A stretch of DNA of 64,000 nt from an uncultured Pseudomonadales bacterium (GTDB lineage: Bacteria; Pseudomonadota; Gammaproteobacteria; Pseudomonadales; Porticoccaceae). The position numbers and the translations under genes were made by a program. The stretch spans positions 248,001 through 312,000 of the forward strand of contig CALSSA010000001.1 in NCBI GenBank assembly GCA_943788875.1, given 5' to 3'. The notes below the pieces were generated by a model. The model had not been told where the DNA came from. It made no database searches and worked only from the letters and a program-made list of their open reading frames with translations. Of this stretch, positions 11,771 through 21,461 are shown piece by piece (the stretch's first letter is position 1; each line of letters starts with the position of its first letter).

Positions 11771-12361
11771 TCAATTCTCACCCATTAAATCCAAAACCCG
11801 CACATCAATTGACTCTCGAGCCCGGAAAATTCTTGATCTTACTGTGCCTACAGGACAGTCCATTACCGAGGCTATATCCTCATAACTGAGACCTTCATAT
11901 TCGCGCAATGTCACGGCGGTGCGCAAATCTTCCGGCAGATCTTCCATTGCACGCTTGATCACCACCTCAAGTTCATCGCGAAACAGCTGATTTTCCGGCG
12001 TGCCCACATCTTTTAGACGCTCGCTGCCGGAATAGTATTCAGCGTCGGCCAAATCTACATCCGAAGATGGCGGCCGGCGGCTGCGCGACACCAGATAATT
12101 TTTTGCTGTGTTCACTGCGATTCTATAAAGCCAAGTATAGAACTGGCTATCACCACGGAATCTGGGCAGCGCACGATAGGCCTTAATAAAAGCCTCCTGA
12201 GTCACATCAGCTACTTCATCCCTGTCACGAACAAAACGCCCTACAATAGCCTGCACTTTGTACTGGTACTTGAGTACCAGCAGGTCAAACGCGCGTTTAT
12301 CGCCTTTTTGTACTCTAACCACCAACTGCTGGTCAGTCGGCTCAGTCTTAGTTTCCGTCAT
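11771..12361 (-). CDS. rpoE: RNA polymerase sigma factor RpoE/AlgU
   Basis: An extracytoplasmic-function sigma factor that drives the envelope-stress response. Region 2 is visible as FDLLVLKYQYKVQAIVGRFV with DVTQEAFIKAYRALPRFRG. Region 4 is AVTLREYEGLSYEDIASVM with CPVGTVRSRIFRARE. The length of 196 residues is close to E. coli (191) and Pseudomonas AlgU (193). It heads the rpoE-rseA-rseB-rseC-mucD cluster and has its own sigma-E-like promoter upstream. Confidence 0.97.
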   Translation of the reverse strand: MTETKTEPTDQQLVVRVQKGDKRAFDLLVLKYQYKVQAIVGRFVRDRDEVADVTQEAFIKAYRALPRFRGDSQFYTWLYRIAVNTAKNYLVSRSRRPPSSDVDLADAEYYSGSERLKDVGTPENQLFRDELEVVIKRAMEDLPEDLRTAVTLREYEGLSYEDIASVMDCPVGTVRSRIFRARESIDVRVLDLMGEN

Positions 12362-12436
12362 GGAGCAATCCGTTTTCCCAACCCTATGGGTTATTTTTTT
12401 ATAGCTGAGAAATCACAACTTTCAGCGGCCACCAGA

Positions 12437-12464
12437 GACAGACCTGCCGGGCAGCAATAAGTTC
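12437..12464 (-). promoter_or_regulatory. Sigma-E-type promoter of rpoE
   Basis: On the minus strand GAACTT (12464-12459) is followed after 16 bases by TCTGTC (12442-12437). This matches the RpoE/AlgU consensus (GAACTT, 16-17 bp, TCTGA-like), about 75 bp upstream of rpoE. Autoregulation of rpoE from such a promoter is well established in relatives. Confidence 0.75.
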
Positions 12465-12529
12465 GCGATTTAGTCGCACGATTTCTGCTCTTATACTATC
12501 ATGCTGCGACAAATCTGTGTGGCTATCAA

Positions 12530-14167
12530 ATGAAACAACCCCATCTCTACGATGTTTTAATTATTGGCAGCGGTGTCGCCGGTCTGACTTTGGCGCTGCA
12601 GCTAGACAAAAACCTGCGCATTGCTCTTATCAGCAAGGCCTCGATGCAGGCTGGCGCCTCCTGGCTGGCTCAGGGTGGCATTGCCGCAGTATTCGATAAA
12701 AACGACAGCTCGGATGCCCATATTGCCGATACATTGGTTGCCGGCGCAGGCCTGTGCCACGAGGATGCAGTGCGCCTGGTAGTGGAGAATGGCCCAGAAG
12801 CAGTTAACTGGCTTATAGATCAGGGGGTCAACTTTACACGCGACTCAGACCAGGCAAATTACCACCTGACCCAAGAGGGCGGGCATAGCCACAGGCGCAT
12901 TTTGCATACTGCCGACGCCACCGGAAAAGAAGTCACAGGAACTCTGGTTGATCAGGTAGCTGCTGCGTCCAATATCGATATATTTGACCATCAATGCGCT
13001 GTAGACCTGACCACTCAGGCTGACAACAATTCGCGTAAGATTCGCTGCACCGGGGCCTACCTGCTCAATATCAAAACCGGTGTGGTGTCATTGTTTCAGG
13101 CGAAAAGTGTGGTTCTGGCCTCTGGCGGCGCCAGCAAAGCCTACTTGTATACCAGCAACCCGGATGGTGCCAGTGGTGATGGACTGGCCATGGCATGGCG
13201 TCGAGGCTGCCGCGTGGCCAACTTGGAATTTAACCAGTTTCACCCCACCTGTCTGTACCACCCCAAGGCCAAATCATTTTTGATTACCGAAGCCCTGCGC
13301 GGGGAAGGAGCATTGCTACGCCTGCCCGATGGCAGCCGCTTTATGGATAAATTTCATGCCGACGGCGAACTGGCACCAAGAGATGTGGTAGCACGAGCCA
13401 TTGACCACGAGATGAAGCGACTGGGCAGCGACTGCCTATATCTGGATATCAGCCATAAACCAGCCGACTTTATTATTGAGCACTTTCCGACGGTGTACAA
13501 AAACTGTCTCGAATTTGGCATAGATATCACCAGCGACCAGATTCCCGTCGTCCCGGCCGCCCATTACACCTGTGGCGGCATTATGGTCAATGACAATGGT
13601 CAGACCGACCTGCTCAATCTCTATGCTATTGGTGAAGCGGCCTTTACCGGCCTCCACGGAGCCAATCGTATGGCCAGCAACTCATTGCTGGAATGCCTGG
13701 TCTATGCCCAGTCAGCCGCCAGAGCTATCAACCAGCTTAGTGAGGGCATCAACGAGCCAGACTTTATTCCCAACTGGGATGAATCCAGAGTCAGCAGTTC
13801 AGATGAAAATGTGGTGATATCCCATAACTGGGACGAGCTGCGCCGCTTTATGTGGGACTATGTCGGCATAGTGCGCACCGACAAACGCCTGCAGCGAGCA
13901 CAGCACCGCATCAAGTTGCTGCAAAGTGAAATTCAGGAATATTACAGCAACTGCAAAGTCACCAGAGATCTGCTGGAACTGCGCAATCTGGCAACCGTCT
14001 CAGAGTTAATTATTCGCTGTGCTATGCAGCGCAAAGAGAGCCGCGGACTGCACTTCACATTGGACTACCCAGACGTTTCCTCTATTGCCCGGGATACCAT
14101 TATGGTGCCAATTAACTTTGCCGGTCAGGATGTGATTGTTCATCGTGATCAGCCCGGCGCAGAATAA
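12530..14167 (+). CDS. nadB: L-aspartate oxidase
   Basis: NadB oxidises L-aspartate to iminoaspartate with FAD, the first step of de novo NAD synthesis. [11 protein letters not shown] at residues 13-23 is the FAD-binding motif. [21 protein letters not shown] and the [10 protein letters not shown] and [21 protein letters not shown] blocks are diagnostic. The C-terminal helical domain (RTDKRLQRA) is present. At 545 residues it is full length. It is divergent from rpoE, as in many gammaproteobacteria. The last 56 bp overlap the 3' end of the convergent ygfX frame. Confidence 0.97.
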   Translation: MKQPHLYDVLIIGSGVAGLTLALQLDKNLRIALISKASMQAGASWLAQGGIAAVFDKNDSSDAHIADTLVAGAGLCHEDAVRLVVENGPEAVNWLIDQGVNFTRDSDQANYHLTQEGGHSHRRILHTADATGKEVTGTLVDQVAAASNIDIFDHQCAVDLTTQADNNSRKIRCTGAYLLNIKTGVVSLFQAKSVVLASGGASKAYLYTSNPDGASGDGLAMAWRRGCRVANLEFNQFHPTCLYHPKAKSFLITEALRGEGALLRLPDGSRFMDKFHADGELAPRDVVARAIDHEMKRLGSDCLYLDISHKPADFIIEHFPTVYKNCLEFGIDITSDQIPVVPAAHYTCGGIMVNDNGQTDLLNLYAIGEAAFTGLHGANRMASNSLLECLVYAQSAARAINQLSEGINEPDFIPNWDESRVSSSDENVVISHNWDELRRFMWDYVGIVRTDKRLQRAQHRIKLLQSEIQEYYSNCKVTRDLLELRNLATVSELIIRCAMQRKESRGLHFTLDYPDVSSIARDTIMVPINFAGQDVIVHRDQPGAE

Positions 14168-14561
14168 GAAGCTGACGCAATAGCCGGTGCTGGTTCTCAG
14201 TCAGCGAATCTCGGGGAATTGCTCGACTGATGCGCTTGCCGTAATTGGTCTGCAAGTAGAGAATAATCAAACTGCGACTGACAAACTGCTCAGCCCTGAG
14301 CTGACAACGCAGTCCATCACCGACAATGCACTGGTTAATTGAGGGGTAAAATATTAGCACCTCAGCACCAGCGCTGCGCCATTCACGCAGCCATGCCAGA
14401 GCCACAGAGATAATGATTAGCAGCAACAAAGACTTCGCCCACAGCAAAACGGGCAACATGGCACTGAGCAGAAATAACGAAACCAGCAGCCAAAATTGAG
14501 CCAGCGCCAAGGTTTTCGATGGGACTAGAGTAACTTCAAGACGACTTTCCATGATTGTCAT
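14112..14561 (-). CDS. ygfX: YgfX/CptA-like inner-membrane protein
   Basis: A 149-residue protein with two adjacent membrane segments (about residues 18-36 and 38-56) and a short cytoplasmic domain ending [17 protein letters not shown], the pattern of the YgfX/CptA family. In E. coli CptA was described as a toxin-like protein acting on FtsZ and MreB, although a role linked to SdhE is also discussed. It overlaps sdhE by 26 bp, the usual pairing. Its last 18 codons overlap the 3' end of nadB on the other strand. Homology is weak in sequence but supported by position. Confidence 0.72.
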   Translation of the reverse strand: MTIMESRLEVTLVPSKTLALAQFWLLVSLFLLSAMLPVLLWAKSLLLLIIISVALAWLREWRSAGAEVLIFYPSINQCIVGDGLRCQLRAEQFVSRSLIILYLQTNYGKRISRAIPRDSLTENQHRLLRQLLILRRADHDEQSHPDRQS

Positions 14562-14781
14562 GAATAATTTGCACTATCCTTTGGGTATCGGGATCGGTTG
14601 GCTGCTCGCGTTTCATCAGCCACATAAACAGCTGCTGATCTTCACGCTCCAGCAGCGCTTCAAAGCGCAGTTGATCATCTTCTTCGAGAGAATCGTAGGA
14701 ATTTTCAACAAAGGGTTGCAGGATTAGATCCAGTTCCAGCATACCGCGACGACTGGCCCACATTAGGCGATTCTTATTCAT
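14536..14781 (-). CDS. sdhE: FAD assembly factor SdhE
   Basis: SdhE promotes covalent flavinylation of the succinate dehydrogenase flavoprotein subunit. The 81-residue protein has the invariant RGMLELD near residues 12-18 (the RGxxE motif that contacts SdhA) and the acidic helix LEEDDQLRFEALLEREDQQLFMWL. The start is ATG at 14781. It is transcribed leftward with ygfX, the same pair as ygfY-ygfX in E. coli, and diverges from ygfZ. Confidence 0.93.
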   Translation of the reverse strand: MNKNRLMWASRRGMLELDLILQPFVENSYDSLEEDDQLRFEALLEREDQQLFMWLMKREQPTDPDTQRIVQIIHDNHGKSS

Positions 14782-14875
14782 AGATAATCAGTAATTGTGT
14801 TAAAGCGGCATTATAAGAGACAATTGACGAAACGCCTACAGGCGCAAATTTACGGCTAACATCGACGGATTGGCA

Positions 14876-15604
14876 ATGACCGAACAAAGCAACAGCAGTA
14901 CCAGAGGCTACATTGAACTCAGCGGCCCAGACAGCCGCAAATTTCTGCAGGGCCAGGTAACATGTGATATGACAACCCTGAGTCAGGATCAGGTCATCTA
15001 TGGCGCTCAATGCACCCCCAAAGGACGCATCATTTTCTTATTTAAAGCTAGCTGTGACGAGCAGGACAATATTATTCTGGAGACCCACAGCTCCATCGTC
15101 GAGACCGCCATCGCCAGTCTGAAAAAATATGCTGTTTTCTTTAAAACCGAGATTAAACAAATCGACGGTCATTCAGAGGCGCTAGAGATCACTGATCTAC
15201 AGCGACTGCGCAATGGGTCCGCAGATGTGACCGCAGATACAACAGATATGTTTATCCCACAGATGCTCAACCTAGATGCCCAGGGCTATATCAGCTTTAA
15301 AAAAGGCTGCTACACAGGCCAGGAAATTGTCGCCCGCGCCCATTACCGCGGTGCAGTAAAACGCAGAATGCACCATCTGCAACTAACGGCTTCAACCCTG
15401 CCAACCCCAGGGGCAGAGATCCTCAACCCCGCGGGCAAAACTATAGGTAATATAGTTAGCGCGGCCGTTGCAGAGGAACAGACTATTGAAGTGCTCGCGG
15501 TGCTGGCCGACAAATCCAGCGACAGCACAGAGATTACTGTTGCTGGCCAAAGTTACCATGTCAGCCATCTGCCCCTGCCCTACGACATTCCCAGCGGCCC
15601 GTGA
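14876..15604 (+). CDS. ygfZ: Folate-binding protein YgfZ (Fe-S cluster maintenance)
   Basis: YgfZ is a tetrahydrofolate-binding protein of the GcvT-like fold that helps repair or assemble Fe-S enzymes. The signature KGCYTGQEIVARAHYRGAVKRR with its conserved cysteine is clear. The N-terminal FLQGQVTCDM block also fits. At about 242 residues it is shorter than E. coli YgfZ (326), as in many marine species. ATG at 14876 is taken as the start; an in-frame TTG two codons upstream (14870) is the alternative. Confidence 0.9.
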   Translation: MTEQSNSSTRGYIELSGPDSRKFLQGQVTCDMTTLSQDQVIYGAQCTPKGRIIFLFKASCDEQDNIILETHSSIVETAIASLKKYAVFFKTEIKQIDGHSEALEITDLQRLRNGSADVTADTTDMFIPQMLNLDAQGYISFKKGCYTGQEIVARAHYRGAVKRRMHHLQLTASTLPTPGAEILNPAGKTIGNIVSAAVAEEQTIEVLAVLADKSSDSTEITVAGQSYHVSHLPLPYDIPSGP

Positions 15605-16014
15605 GCTTGCTAATGGAGATGCTAGAAAAGTACCAGCACCTGCTGGTATGGATGGGTATAGGCTCCGCATTTGTATTTGCTATCAGTCTTCTTAGCCTGC
15701 CTTGGCTAGTGGCACTGATCCCTGATGATTATTTTGTGCCAAAAAAACGCCAGCCCAGCCAGTGGAAAGCTCAGCGGCCGCTGGCGAGATTAATTGTTTT
15801 GATCGGCAAAAACTGTCTCGGTTATGTGCTTCTGCTGGGCGGCATACTGATGCTGTTCCTCCCCGGCCAGGGTCTTCTTACCATGATCACGGGATTACTG
15901 CTGGTGGACTACCCGGGTAAGTTTCGTATTGAGCGCAAAATAGTAAACACCCCGGCTGTGTTAAAAAGCCTGAACTGGCTGCGCGCTAAAGCGAGAAAAC
16001 CGCCCTTGATTTAG
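15601..16014 (+). CDS. Small two-helix membrane protein, function unknown
   Basis: A protein of up to 137 residues with hydrophobic stretches at about residues 17-40 and 72-102. The second contains GGILMLFLPGQGLLTMITGLLL, similar to the PGPGW-type small membrane proteins. The tail is basic (RIERKIVNTPAVLKSLNWLRAK). The GTG at 15601 overlaps the ygfZ stop, and an ATG at 15613 is an alternative start. No function can be assigned; translation may be coupled to ygfZ. Confidence 0.7.
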   Translation: MSLLMEMLEKYQHLLVWMGIGSAFVFAISLLSLPWLVALIPDDYFVPKKRQPSQWKAQRPLARLIVLIGKNCLGYVLLLGGILMLFLPGQGLLTMITGLLLVDYPGKFRIERKIVNTPAVLKSLNWLRAKARKPPLI

Positions 16015-16065
16015 CGCTTTGCGGGGAGTGACGAAGGAAGTGAAGGATCGAGAGAACAGCGATAC

Positions 16066-17259
16066 CTAAAGGGCGGGAGCCACAGTCGTCACCCGCCCCA
16101 TCACCACTTCATTACCAGCGGTGGGATTCGAGGGAATATTGAGAGCCAGCACCAGACTGATAGCCGCCATACCTGTGCCCATCAAAAATACCGCCGTGGG
16201 CGACACCAGCCACACCAAACCAAACAGCGCAGGAATAACTACCGCGGCAATATGATTAATGGTAAAGGCCACACCAGCTGTAGACGCCATATCCGCCGGA
16301 TCAGCAATCTTCTGAAAATAGGTTTTAATCGCAATAGCCAGACTAAAAAACAGGTGGTCCAACACATAGAGACTCGCCGCCCAATAGGCATTGTCGACAA
16401 AAGCATAGGCGGTAAACACACCGATCAACCCACAGTACTCAAACGTCAGGGCGCGACGCTCGCCAATACGCCCTACCAAAGCACCGATGCGCCCGGCAAA
16501 GGCCCAGTTAAACAGATGGTTTATTAAATACAGCGCCGCCACATCGCGGACCGAATAGCCAAATTTCTCCACCATTAAAAACCCGGCAAACACCACAAAG
16601 ATCTGGCGCCGGGCACCACCCATAAAGGTCAGTGCATAGTAGAGCCAGTAACGTTTGCGCATCAGCAGGTTTTTGCGCTGGGGCGTGGCACTTTTAAAAT
16701 GGGGGAAAGCCAGCCAGGCAAATAATGTCAGCCCCAGACAGACCACACCACCAATCACATAGATACTCTTGTAAGTCAGGCCCAAATAACTCTGAGCCAG
16801 TATAAGAAACCCGTAGACCAGCAATGATGCCATTGAACCCACAGCAATCAACTGACCCAACACTTTGGGCGCCTCATCGATGCTCAGCCACTGCAACGAC
16901 AGCGATTGCTTAACCGTTTCAAAATAATGAAAACCCACAGACATCACAAAGGTGGTCAGATACAGCCCTACCACAGAGGGAAAATAACCTACCATAGCAA
17001 CACCGACACCCAACAGTGCCAGTGACAAATAGGCGAACAGCTGTTCGCGAATAATCAGCAATACCAGCACTGCGGTAAATGCCAAAAACCCGGGGATTTC
17101 TCGAATACTCTGCAACATGCCAATTTCAGCGCCGGTAAAAGCCGCTTTTTCAATAACAAAATTATTTAACAGCGCCATCCACACAGCAAAGGCAACTGTC
17201 ATGGCGACAGTCATCACCAAGAGTAAATTTTTTGGCGTCTGCCAGGGTTTAGCGATCAA
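16066..17259 (-). CDS. MFS family transporter
   Basis: A 397-residue integral membrane protein with about 12 hydrophobic segments arranged as two six-helix halves, separated by a basic loop near residues 190-205 (SATPQRKNLLMRKRYW). Conserved basic turns such as GRIGALVGRIGERRA are typical of the major facilitator superfamily. The substrate cannot be read from the sequence. The start is TTG at 17259, preceded by AGGAG. It is transcribed leftward 21 bp after ung and may be cotranscribed with it. Confidence 0.85.
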   Translation of the reverse strand: MIAKPWQTPKNLLLVMTVAMTVAFAVWMALLNNFVIEKAAFTGAEIGMLQSIREIPGFLAFTAVLVLLIIREQLFAYLSLALLGVGVAMVGYFPSVVGLYLTTFVMSVGFHYFETVKQSLSLQWLSIDEAPKVLGQLIAVGSMASLLVYGFLILAQSYLGLTYKSIYVIGGVVCLGLTLFAWLAFPHFKSATPQRKNLLMRKRYWLYYALTFMGGARRQIFVVFAGFLMVEKFGYSVRDVAALYLINHLFNWAFAGRIGALVGRIGERRALTFEYCGLIGVFTAYAFVDNAYWAASLYVLDHLFFSLAIAIKTYFQKIADPADMASTAGVAFTINHIAAVVIPALFGLVWLVSPTAVFLMGTGMAAISLVLALNIPSNPTAGNEVVMGRVTTVAPAL

Positions 17260-17280
17260 TATCTGCTCCTAAAATAAAAA

Positions 17281-17982
17281 CTATAAACTGGCTTGCAGCG
17301 GCAATTGCCAATCAATTGCTTGCTGGCCCTGCTGCTGCAGGTAACTATTTGCCGAAGAAAAATGTTTGCAGCCCAAAAACCCGCGGTAGGCTGACAGCGG
17401 CGACGGATGTACCGACTTAAGGACCAGATGCCGCGACTGATCAATAAACGCGCCCTTCTTCTGGGCATAACTGCCCCAGAGCAAAAACACAATACCATCG
17501 CGCTGGTCGTTTAACGCTCTGATCGCCTGATCAGTAAAGCGCTCCCAACCCTTGCCCTGATGGGCGCCCGCATTGGCCTGCTCCACCGTTAGAGTAGCAT
17601 TGAGCAACAGCACCCCCTGCTCGGCCCAGCTGGTTAAGCATCCATGGGGCGGCGGCGACACAGACAGATCATCCTGTAGCTCCTTGAAAATATTCATCAG
17701 CGAAGGCGGTACTTTAACGCCAGGCATTACCGAGAAACACAGACCGTGGGCCTGATTGGGACCATGGTATGGATCCTGCCCAAGAATCACCACACGCACC
17801 TGATCAAATGGCGTCGAGTTGAACGCTGAAAACCACTGTGGACATGGGGGATAAATCACCTGGCCAGCACCTTTCTGTTGCACCAGAAACTCCCTTAACT
17901 GTTGCATATAAGGCTGATCAAATTCACCGCCGAGCACATTGAACCAGCCCGGTTCCAACTTGACCGAATTTTGATCTACCAT
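17281..17982 (-). CDS. ung: Uracil-DNA glycosylase
   Basis: Ung removes uracil from DNA to start base-excision repair. The water-activating loop [14 protein letters not shown] begins at residue 68, with the catalytic Asp at residue 70. [10 protein letters not shown] is the uracil-recognition region, and [14 protein letters not shown] carries the catalytic histidine and the leucine loop. The length of 233 residues matches E. coli (229). It is divergent from the MATE gene. Confidence 0.97.
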   Translation of the reverse strand: MVDQNSVKLEPGWFNVLGGEFDQPYMQQLREFLVQQKGAGQVIYPPCPQWFSAFNSTPFDQVRVVILGQDPYHGPNQAHGLCFSVMPGVKVPPSLMNIFKELQDDLSVSPPPHGCLTSWAEQGVLLLNATLTVEQANAGAHQGKGWERFTDQAIRALNDQRDGIVFLLWGSYAQKKGAFIDQSRHLVLKSVHPSPLSAYRGFLGCKHFSSANSYLQQQGQQAIDWQLPLQASL

Positions 17983-18051
17983 ATTAATTTCCTGAATTAC
18001 GACTATGAAATGCTAACCGAAAAACTCCGGTGAATGTTATCATAGACTCTC

Positions 18052-19386
18052 ATGCAACCTGTCTCCACTTTCAATATCTGGCGCCTCACCTGGCCAACCA
18101 TCCTCAGCAATATGGCCTTTATGCTGACGGGTCTCGTGTTCCTGAAAATTGCTGGCGGCATGGGCCTCGATGAAGTGGCCGCAGTTACTACCGGCCAGCG
18201 GCTATTCTTTATTCTATTTGCGGTGATGATGGGGATGTCCAGCGGCACTACCGCCCTGGTGGGTCGCTATTGGGGGGCAGATAACAAACAGATGGTTGGC
18301 CGTATTGCCTCATTGTCTGTAATTATCTTTTTCTTTGCCGGCATACTTTTATCCTGGCTGGCGATCCCCTTTCTTGAGCAGCTGGTGGGGATATTCAGCC
18401 TTACCCCAGAAGCCCATGTGGCGGCCATCGACTTTATTTATTATACCGTGCTCTATGCGCCCCCAATGCTAATAGTGCTGGTTTTCAGCATGGCCTTTCG
18501 TGCTACCGGCGATAGTAAGACGCCCCTCTGGGCAGCAGTGATAGGCGCAATTTTAGGTGTCTATCTGGGTATTGTGTACACCTATGGCTGGCATGGTGTT
18601 GCGCCCGTAGGTCTGTCTGGCCTTGCCATAGGTAACGGCGTAGCCGCCATTATCACTGTGCTGCTATTTTTGCTGCTGTGGTTATTCGGCAAGCTGTCAT
18701 TTAAACCAGCCAACCCATTGCCAGGTATTGTGAGCAATAGCCGCGACCTGATAAAAATCGGCATGCCCGCAGCCTTCGAACAGGTGTTTTTTCAGGCCGG
18801 TTTATTAGTGTTTTTGGTATTTCTGGCTAGCTATGGCAATGCAGCTTTTGCCACCTATGGTATCGGCCTGTCTATTCTTGGGCTAATGATTGTGATCGCC
18901 TTTAGCTTCTCTATTTCCAGCGCCACATTAGTCAGCCAGTATCTGGGTGCCGGCGATAAAAAAGGTGCCTACAATGCAGGCTGGCGCACCATGCGCACCT
19001 GCGTCTACATTATGGTGGTGGGCGGCGCATTGATGAGCCTGTTTGCCGAAGAAATAGCGCGCTTCATGATAGATGACCCTGAGGTGATAGCACTTATGGT
19101 GCCCTTCACCTACATCATCAGTTGCAGCCTGCCACTGATGGGTATCGAGTTCAGCATGGCTGGAGCATTGCGCGGCGCAGGAGATACCAGATATCCAATG
19201 ATGGTGACTATGTTCAGCATCGCACTCAGCCGTGTACTGGTACCCTTTGTGCTGGTGCAGATTGGTGCTGATGTAATGTGGCTCTATGCAACTTCGTTAT
19301 TAGATTTTGGTATAAAATCTAGTCTGAATTTGCGCCGCTTTCGTAAAAAAGATTGGTTACAGGCTCAACCGCACAATCAACAATAG
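18052..19386 (+). CDS. MATE family efflux transporter
   Basis: A 444-residue protein with about 12 membrane helices in two homologous halves (FNIWRLTWPTILSNMAFML in the first, LIKIGMPAAFEQVFFQAGL in the second), the layout of multidrug and toxic compound extrusion pumps driven by Na+ or H+. The motif GALRGAGDTRYPM before the last helices is typical. The start is ATG at 18052; no strong ribosome-binding site is visible. The heme A synthase gene follows after 20 bp, so they may be cotranscribed, without an obvious functional link. Confidence 0.9.
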   Translation: MQPVSTFNIWRLTWPTILSNMAFMLTGLVFLKIAGGMGLDEVAAVTTGQRLFFILFAVMMGMSSGTTALVGRYWGADNKQMVGRIASLSVIIFFFAGILLSWLAIPFLEQLVGIFSLTPEAHVAAIDFIYYTVLYAPPMLIVLVFSMAFRATGDSKTPLWAAVIGAILGVYLGIVYTYGWHGVAPVGLSGLAIGNGVAAIITVLLFLLLWLFGKLSFKPANPLPGIVSNSRDLIKIGMPAAFEQVFFQAGLLVFLVFLASYGNAAFATYGIGLSILGLMIVIAFSFSISSATLVSQYLGAGDKKGAYNAGWRTMRTCVYIMVVGGALMSLFAEEIARFMIDDPEVIALMVPFTYIISCSLPLMGIEFSMAGALRGAGDTRYPMMVTMFSIALSRVLVPFVLVQIGADVMWLYATSLLDFGIKSSLNLRRFRKKDWLQAQPHNQQ

Positions 19387-19406
19387 TCGATCACATAGAG
19401 TGTTAA

Positions 19407-20462
19407 ATGCCCCAAGCTAATTCAACCCGAATCCATGAAGATCAATACGATCGTCAAATCGCCTACTGGTTATTTTTCTGTGCCGCGGTGATATTCGGCA
19501 TGATTCTACTGGGAGGTGTTACCCGCCTGACTAACTCCGGTCTGTCCATGGTGGACTGGAAACCTTTAATGGGGATTATTCCGCCACTATCGGAAGCAGA
19601 CTGGGAGCATATGTTCGCCAAATACAAGCAGTTTCCAGAGTATCAACAGATCAATGCTGGCATGTCTATGGAATCCTTTAAGTCGATCTTTATGTACGAA
19701 TACCTGCACCGGGTGTTGGGACGCTTGATCGGTGTTATTTTTATACTGCCATTCCTGTTTTTCTACTTTACCCAGCGCATCAAAGCTGGCCTTACCCCAA
19801 AGCTGATTATTATGCTGATAGGCGGAGGCTGTCAGGGTTTGTTAGGCTGGTACATGGTCAAGAGCGGCCTGGTGGATAAACCTGATGTCAGCCAATACAG
19901 ACTCAGTGCCCACCTGGGTGCCGCAGTTCTGATCTACTCATTTATTCTGTGGACCGCCTTTGATCTGGTCTGCCGCAGAACAGAGCAACCAGCACAGCTA
20001 CAAACCTTTGCCTACAGTCTCAGCGGTTTGATCTTCCTGATGATTTTGACTGGTGGGCTGGTGGCCGGGACCAAGGCGGGTTACGCCTATCCAACTTGGC
20101 CATTGATGGGTGACAGCTTTATCCCAGCCGGGTTATACAGCATGACACCAGCATGGTTATCAGCCTTTGAAGATATCACCACCATTCAGTTTAACCACCG
20201 TATCTTCGCCTACATTATTGTCGCCCTGGTCCTCGGCTTTGCCGCCAAAGCCTTTAGGGCTGGTGTTCAAGGCCCAATTCGGACCGCTGTATTCTGTCTG
20301 ATTGGCCTGTTGATACTGCAGGTCAGCCTGGGCATCAGCACATTAATTTTTTATGTTCCGATACCTGTAGCAGCAGCTCACCAGGTCGGAGCAGTCGCCC
20401 TTTTAAGCGCCTCGCTATTTATCAGTCATGCACTGACTAAAAGCCAAGGCCAACCGAATTAA
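19407..20462 (+). CDS. ctaA: Heme A synthase, COX15/CtaA type
   Basis: COX15 oxidises the C8 methyl group of heme O to the formyl group of heme A, needed for aa3-type cytochrome c oxidase. The 351-residue protein has about eight membrane helices and the family motifs [38 protein letters not shown] and [12 protein letters not shown], which carry the heme-ligating histidines. It is longer than CtaA of Bacillus and fits the proteobacterial COX15 class. The small cytochrome c gene follows after 16 bp. Confidence 0.9.
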   Translation: MPQANSTRIHEDQYDRQIAYWLFFCAAVIFGMILLGGVTRLTNSGLSMVDWKPLMGIIPPLSEADWEHMFAKYKQFPEYQQINAGMSMESFKSIFMYEYLHRVLGRLIGVIFILPFLFFYFTQRIKAGLTPKLIIMLIGGGCQGLLGWYMVKSGLVDKPDVSQYRLSAHLGAAVLIYSFILWTAFDLVCRRTEQPAQLQTFAYSLSGLIFLMILTGGLVAGTKAGYAYPTWPLMGDSFIPAGLYSMTPAWLSAFEDITTIQFNHRIFAYIIVALVLGFAAKAFRAGVQGPIRTAVFCLIGLLILQVSLGISTLIFYVPIPVAAAHQVGAVALLSASLFISHALTKSQGQPN

Positions 20463-20478
20463 TCATTGGAGAAGCAAC

Positions 20479-20775
20479 ATGAAAAAACTTGTTATTACCT
20501 TTATAGCAGCAACATTATCTTTTGGCGCCATGGCCGGTGACCCGGCCGCAGGAAAGGCTAAATCCATGACCTGTGCAGGCTGCCACGGTATTAATGGCAT
20601 CAGCAACAATGGCATGTGGCCTAACCTGGCGGGGCAGAAAGAACCCTACCTGGTCAGCCAGCTACAACAGTTTAGAGCTGGGCAGCGCAACAATGCCATG
20701 ATGACCGCAATGGCCAAAGGCCTGAGCGACGCAGATATTGCCAATCTGGCGGCTTACTACAGCAGCCTCAAGTAA
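20479..20775 (+). CDS. Small periplasmic cytochrome c (c553/c4-like)
   Basis: A 98-residue monoheme cytochrome. Residues 1-19 form a signal peptide (ending GAMA). The heme motif CAGCH is at residues 32-36, and [26 protein letters not shown] carries the methionine ligand region and the C-terminal helix. It is similar to one half of a cytochrome c4. It follows heme A synthase closely and is closed by a terminator, so a role in respiratory electron transfer near a heme-copper oxidase is plausible. Confidence 0.9.
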   Translation: MKKLVITFIAATLSFGAMAGDPAAGKAKSMTCAGCHGINGISNNGMWPNLAGQKEPYLVSQLQQFRAGQRNNAMMTAMAKGLSDADIANLAAYYSSLK

Positions 20776-20793
20776 GCTTTTAACCCTGTACTG

Positions 20794-20827
20794 AAAGCTC
20801 GTGTCTGTTGCCAGGCGCGGGCTTTTT
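20794..20827 (+). terminator. Rho-independent terminator after cytochrome c
   Basis: AAAGCTCGTGTC (20794-20805) pairs with GGCGCGGGCTTT (20814-20825) over 12 bp, including three G-U pairs, with an 8-base loop and a short T run after it. It ends the MATE-ctaA-cytochrome unit. Confidence 0.7.
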
Positions 20828-20854
20828 AGCGCTTAAATCACCAAAGCGCTCAGC

Positions 20855-20882
20855 TTGTTTTAAAATTTAAACAATGTATATT
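20855..20882 (+). promoter_or_regulatory. Promoter of the ferredoxin gene (TTGTTT-16-TATATT)
   Basis: TTGTTT at 20855 and TATATT at 20877 are 16 bp apart and lie 43 bp before the ferredoxin ATG. The -35 hexamer and its mirror AAACAA (20869-20874) form an inverted repeat with an 8-bp centre, a possible operator. The block around the -10 (ATGTATATT) resembles ATGTATAGT at the promoters before 21539 and 33261. A second dyad, AGCGCTT with AAGCGCT (20828-20850), lies just upstream. Confidence 0.55.
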
Positions 20883-20924
20883 GCAGCCGCATCTTAATCA
20901 CACCCACAGCAACGGAGTTTAGAT

Positions 20925-21245
20925 ATGCCCACAGTCACCTATGTAGAAGCCAACGGCCACAGCCATGAAATTGATATCGCATCTGGAGTCAGCCTGATGC
21001 AGGGTGCTGTAGACAATATGATTGAGGGCATTGTTGCGGAATGTGGCGGTGCCTGTGCCTGCGCAACCTGCCATTGCTATATAGACGAAAGCTGGGTTGA
21101 CAAACTCGAACCCGCCAGCGAAATGGAGAAGGACCTGCTGGACTGTGTTACTGACCCTCAAGACAATAGCCGATTATCTTGTCAGGTCAAAATGACCGAT
21201 GCGCTCAATGGTCTGGTAGTACATTTACCCGAGTCTCAATTCTAG
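20925..21245 (+). CDS. Putidaredoxin-like [2Fe-2S] ferredoxin
   Basis: A 106-residue plant-type/adrenodoxin-class ferredoxin that passes single electrons, typically to a class I cytochrome P450. The cluster ligands are Cys40, Cys46, Cys49 and Cys86 (C-x5-C-x2-C-x36-C). The protein aligns from end to end with putidaredoxin of Pseudomonas putida, including VSLMQGAV and the C-terminal NGLVVHLPESQ. The last residue is Phe where putidaredoxin has its functional C-terminal Trp. An extra cysteine (Cys44) lies inside the cluster loop. The CYP101-like P450 at 41028-42227 is the obvious partner by inference. A matching ferredoxin reductase is not in the window. Confidence 0.9.
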   Translation: MPTVTYVEANGHSHEIDIASGVSLMQGAVDNMIEGIVAECGGACACATCHCYIDESWVDKLEPASEMEKDLLDCVTDPQDNSRLSCQVKMTDALNGLVVHLPESQF

Positions 21246-21276
21246 CGACCAGCAGAATTTTTGGCCCTGTCTGCAC

Positions 21277-21296
21277 CCCGCCTATCAATAGGCGGG
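21277..21296. other. Perfect 8-bp hairpin after the ferredoxin gene
   Basis: CCCGCCTA and TAGGCGGG (21277-21284 and 21289-21296) form a perfect stem around the tetraloop TCAA, 32 bp after the ferredoxin stop. No T run follows, so it may protect the transcript end or act as a rho-assisted stop. The rest of the 21246-21538 gap holds the operon A promoter and nothing else recognised. Confidence 0.5.
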
Positions 21297-21461
21297 TTAG
21301 CATCAACCGGGCTTTCACCCTTCCAGCAACAACCTAATCGCCCTATCCAACCCGCAGCAATGCCCTGACCGAAAACTCTCTGGCCAGAATATGCCGTGTG
21401 CCCCTATGTCCGCATGATTTTCCAGCGCGATCGCAGAGAAAAATACCTCACTATGCGAAAA

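Noticed and set aside
16015-16065. Possible degraded copy of the 59646-59711 repeat (GTGAAGGATCGAGAG)
   Set aside because: The similarity is limited to one short stretch and there is no matching second arm.
21277-21296. Hairpin after the ferredoxin gene as a rho-independent terminator
   Set aside because: The stem is perfect, but it is not followed by a run of T, so it is kept only as a hairpin.
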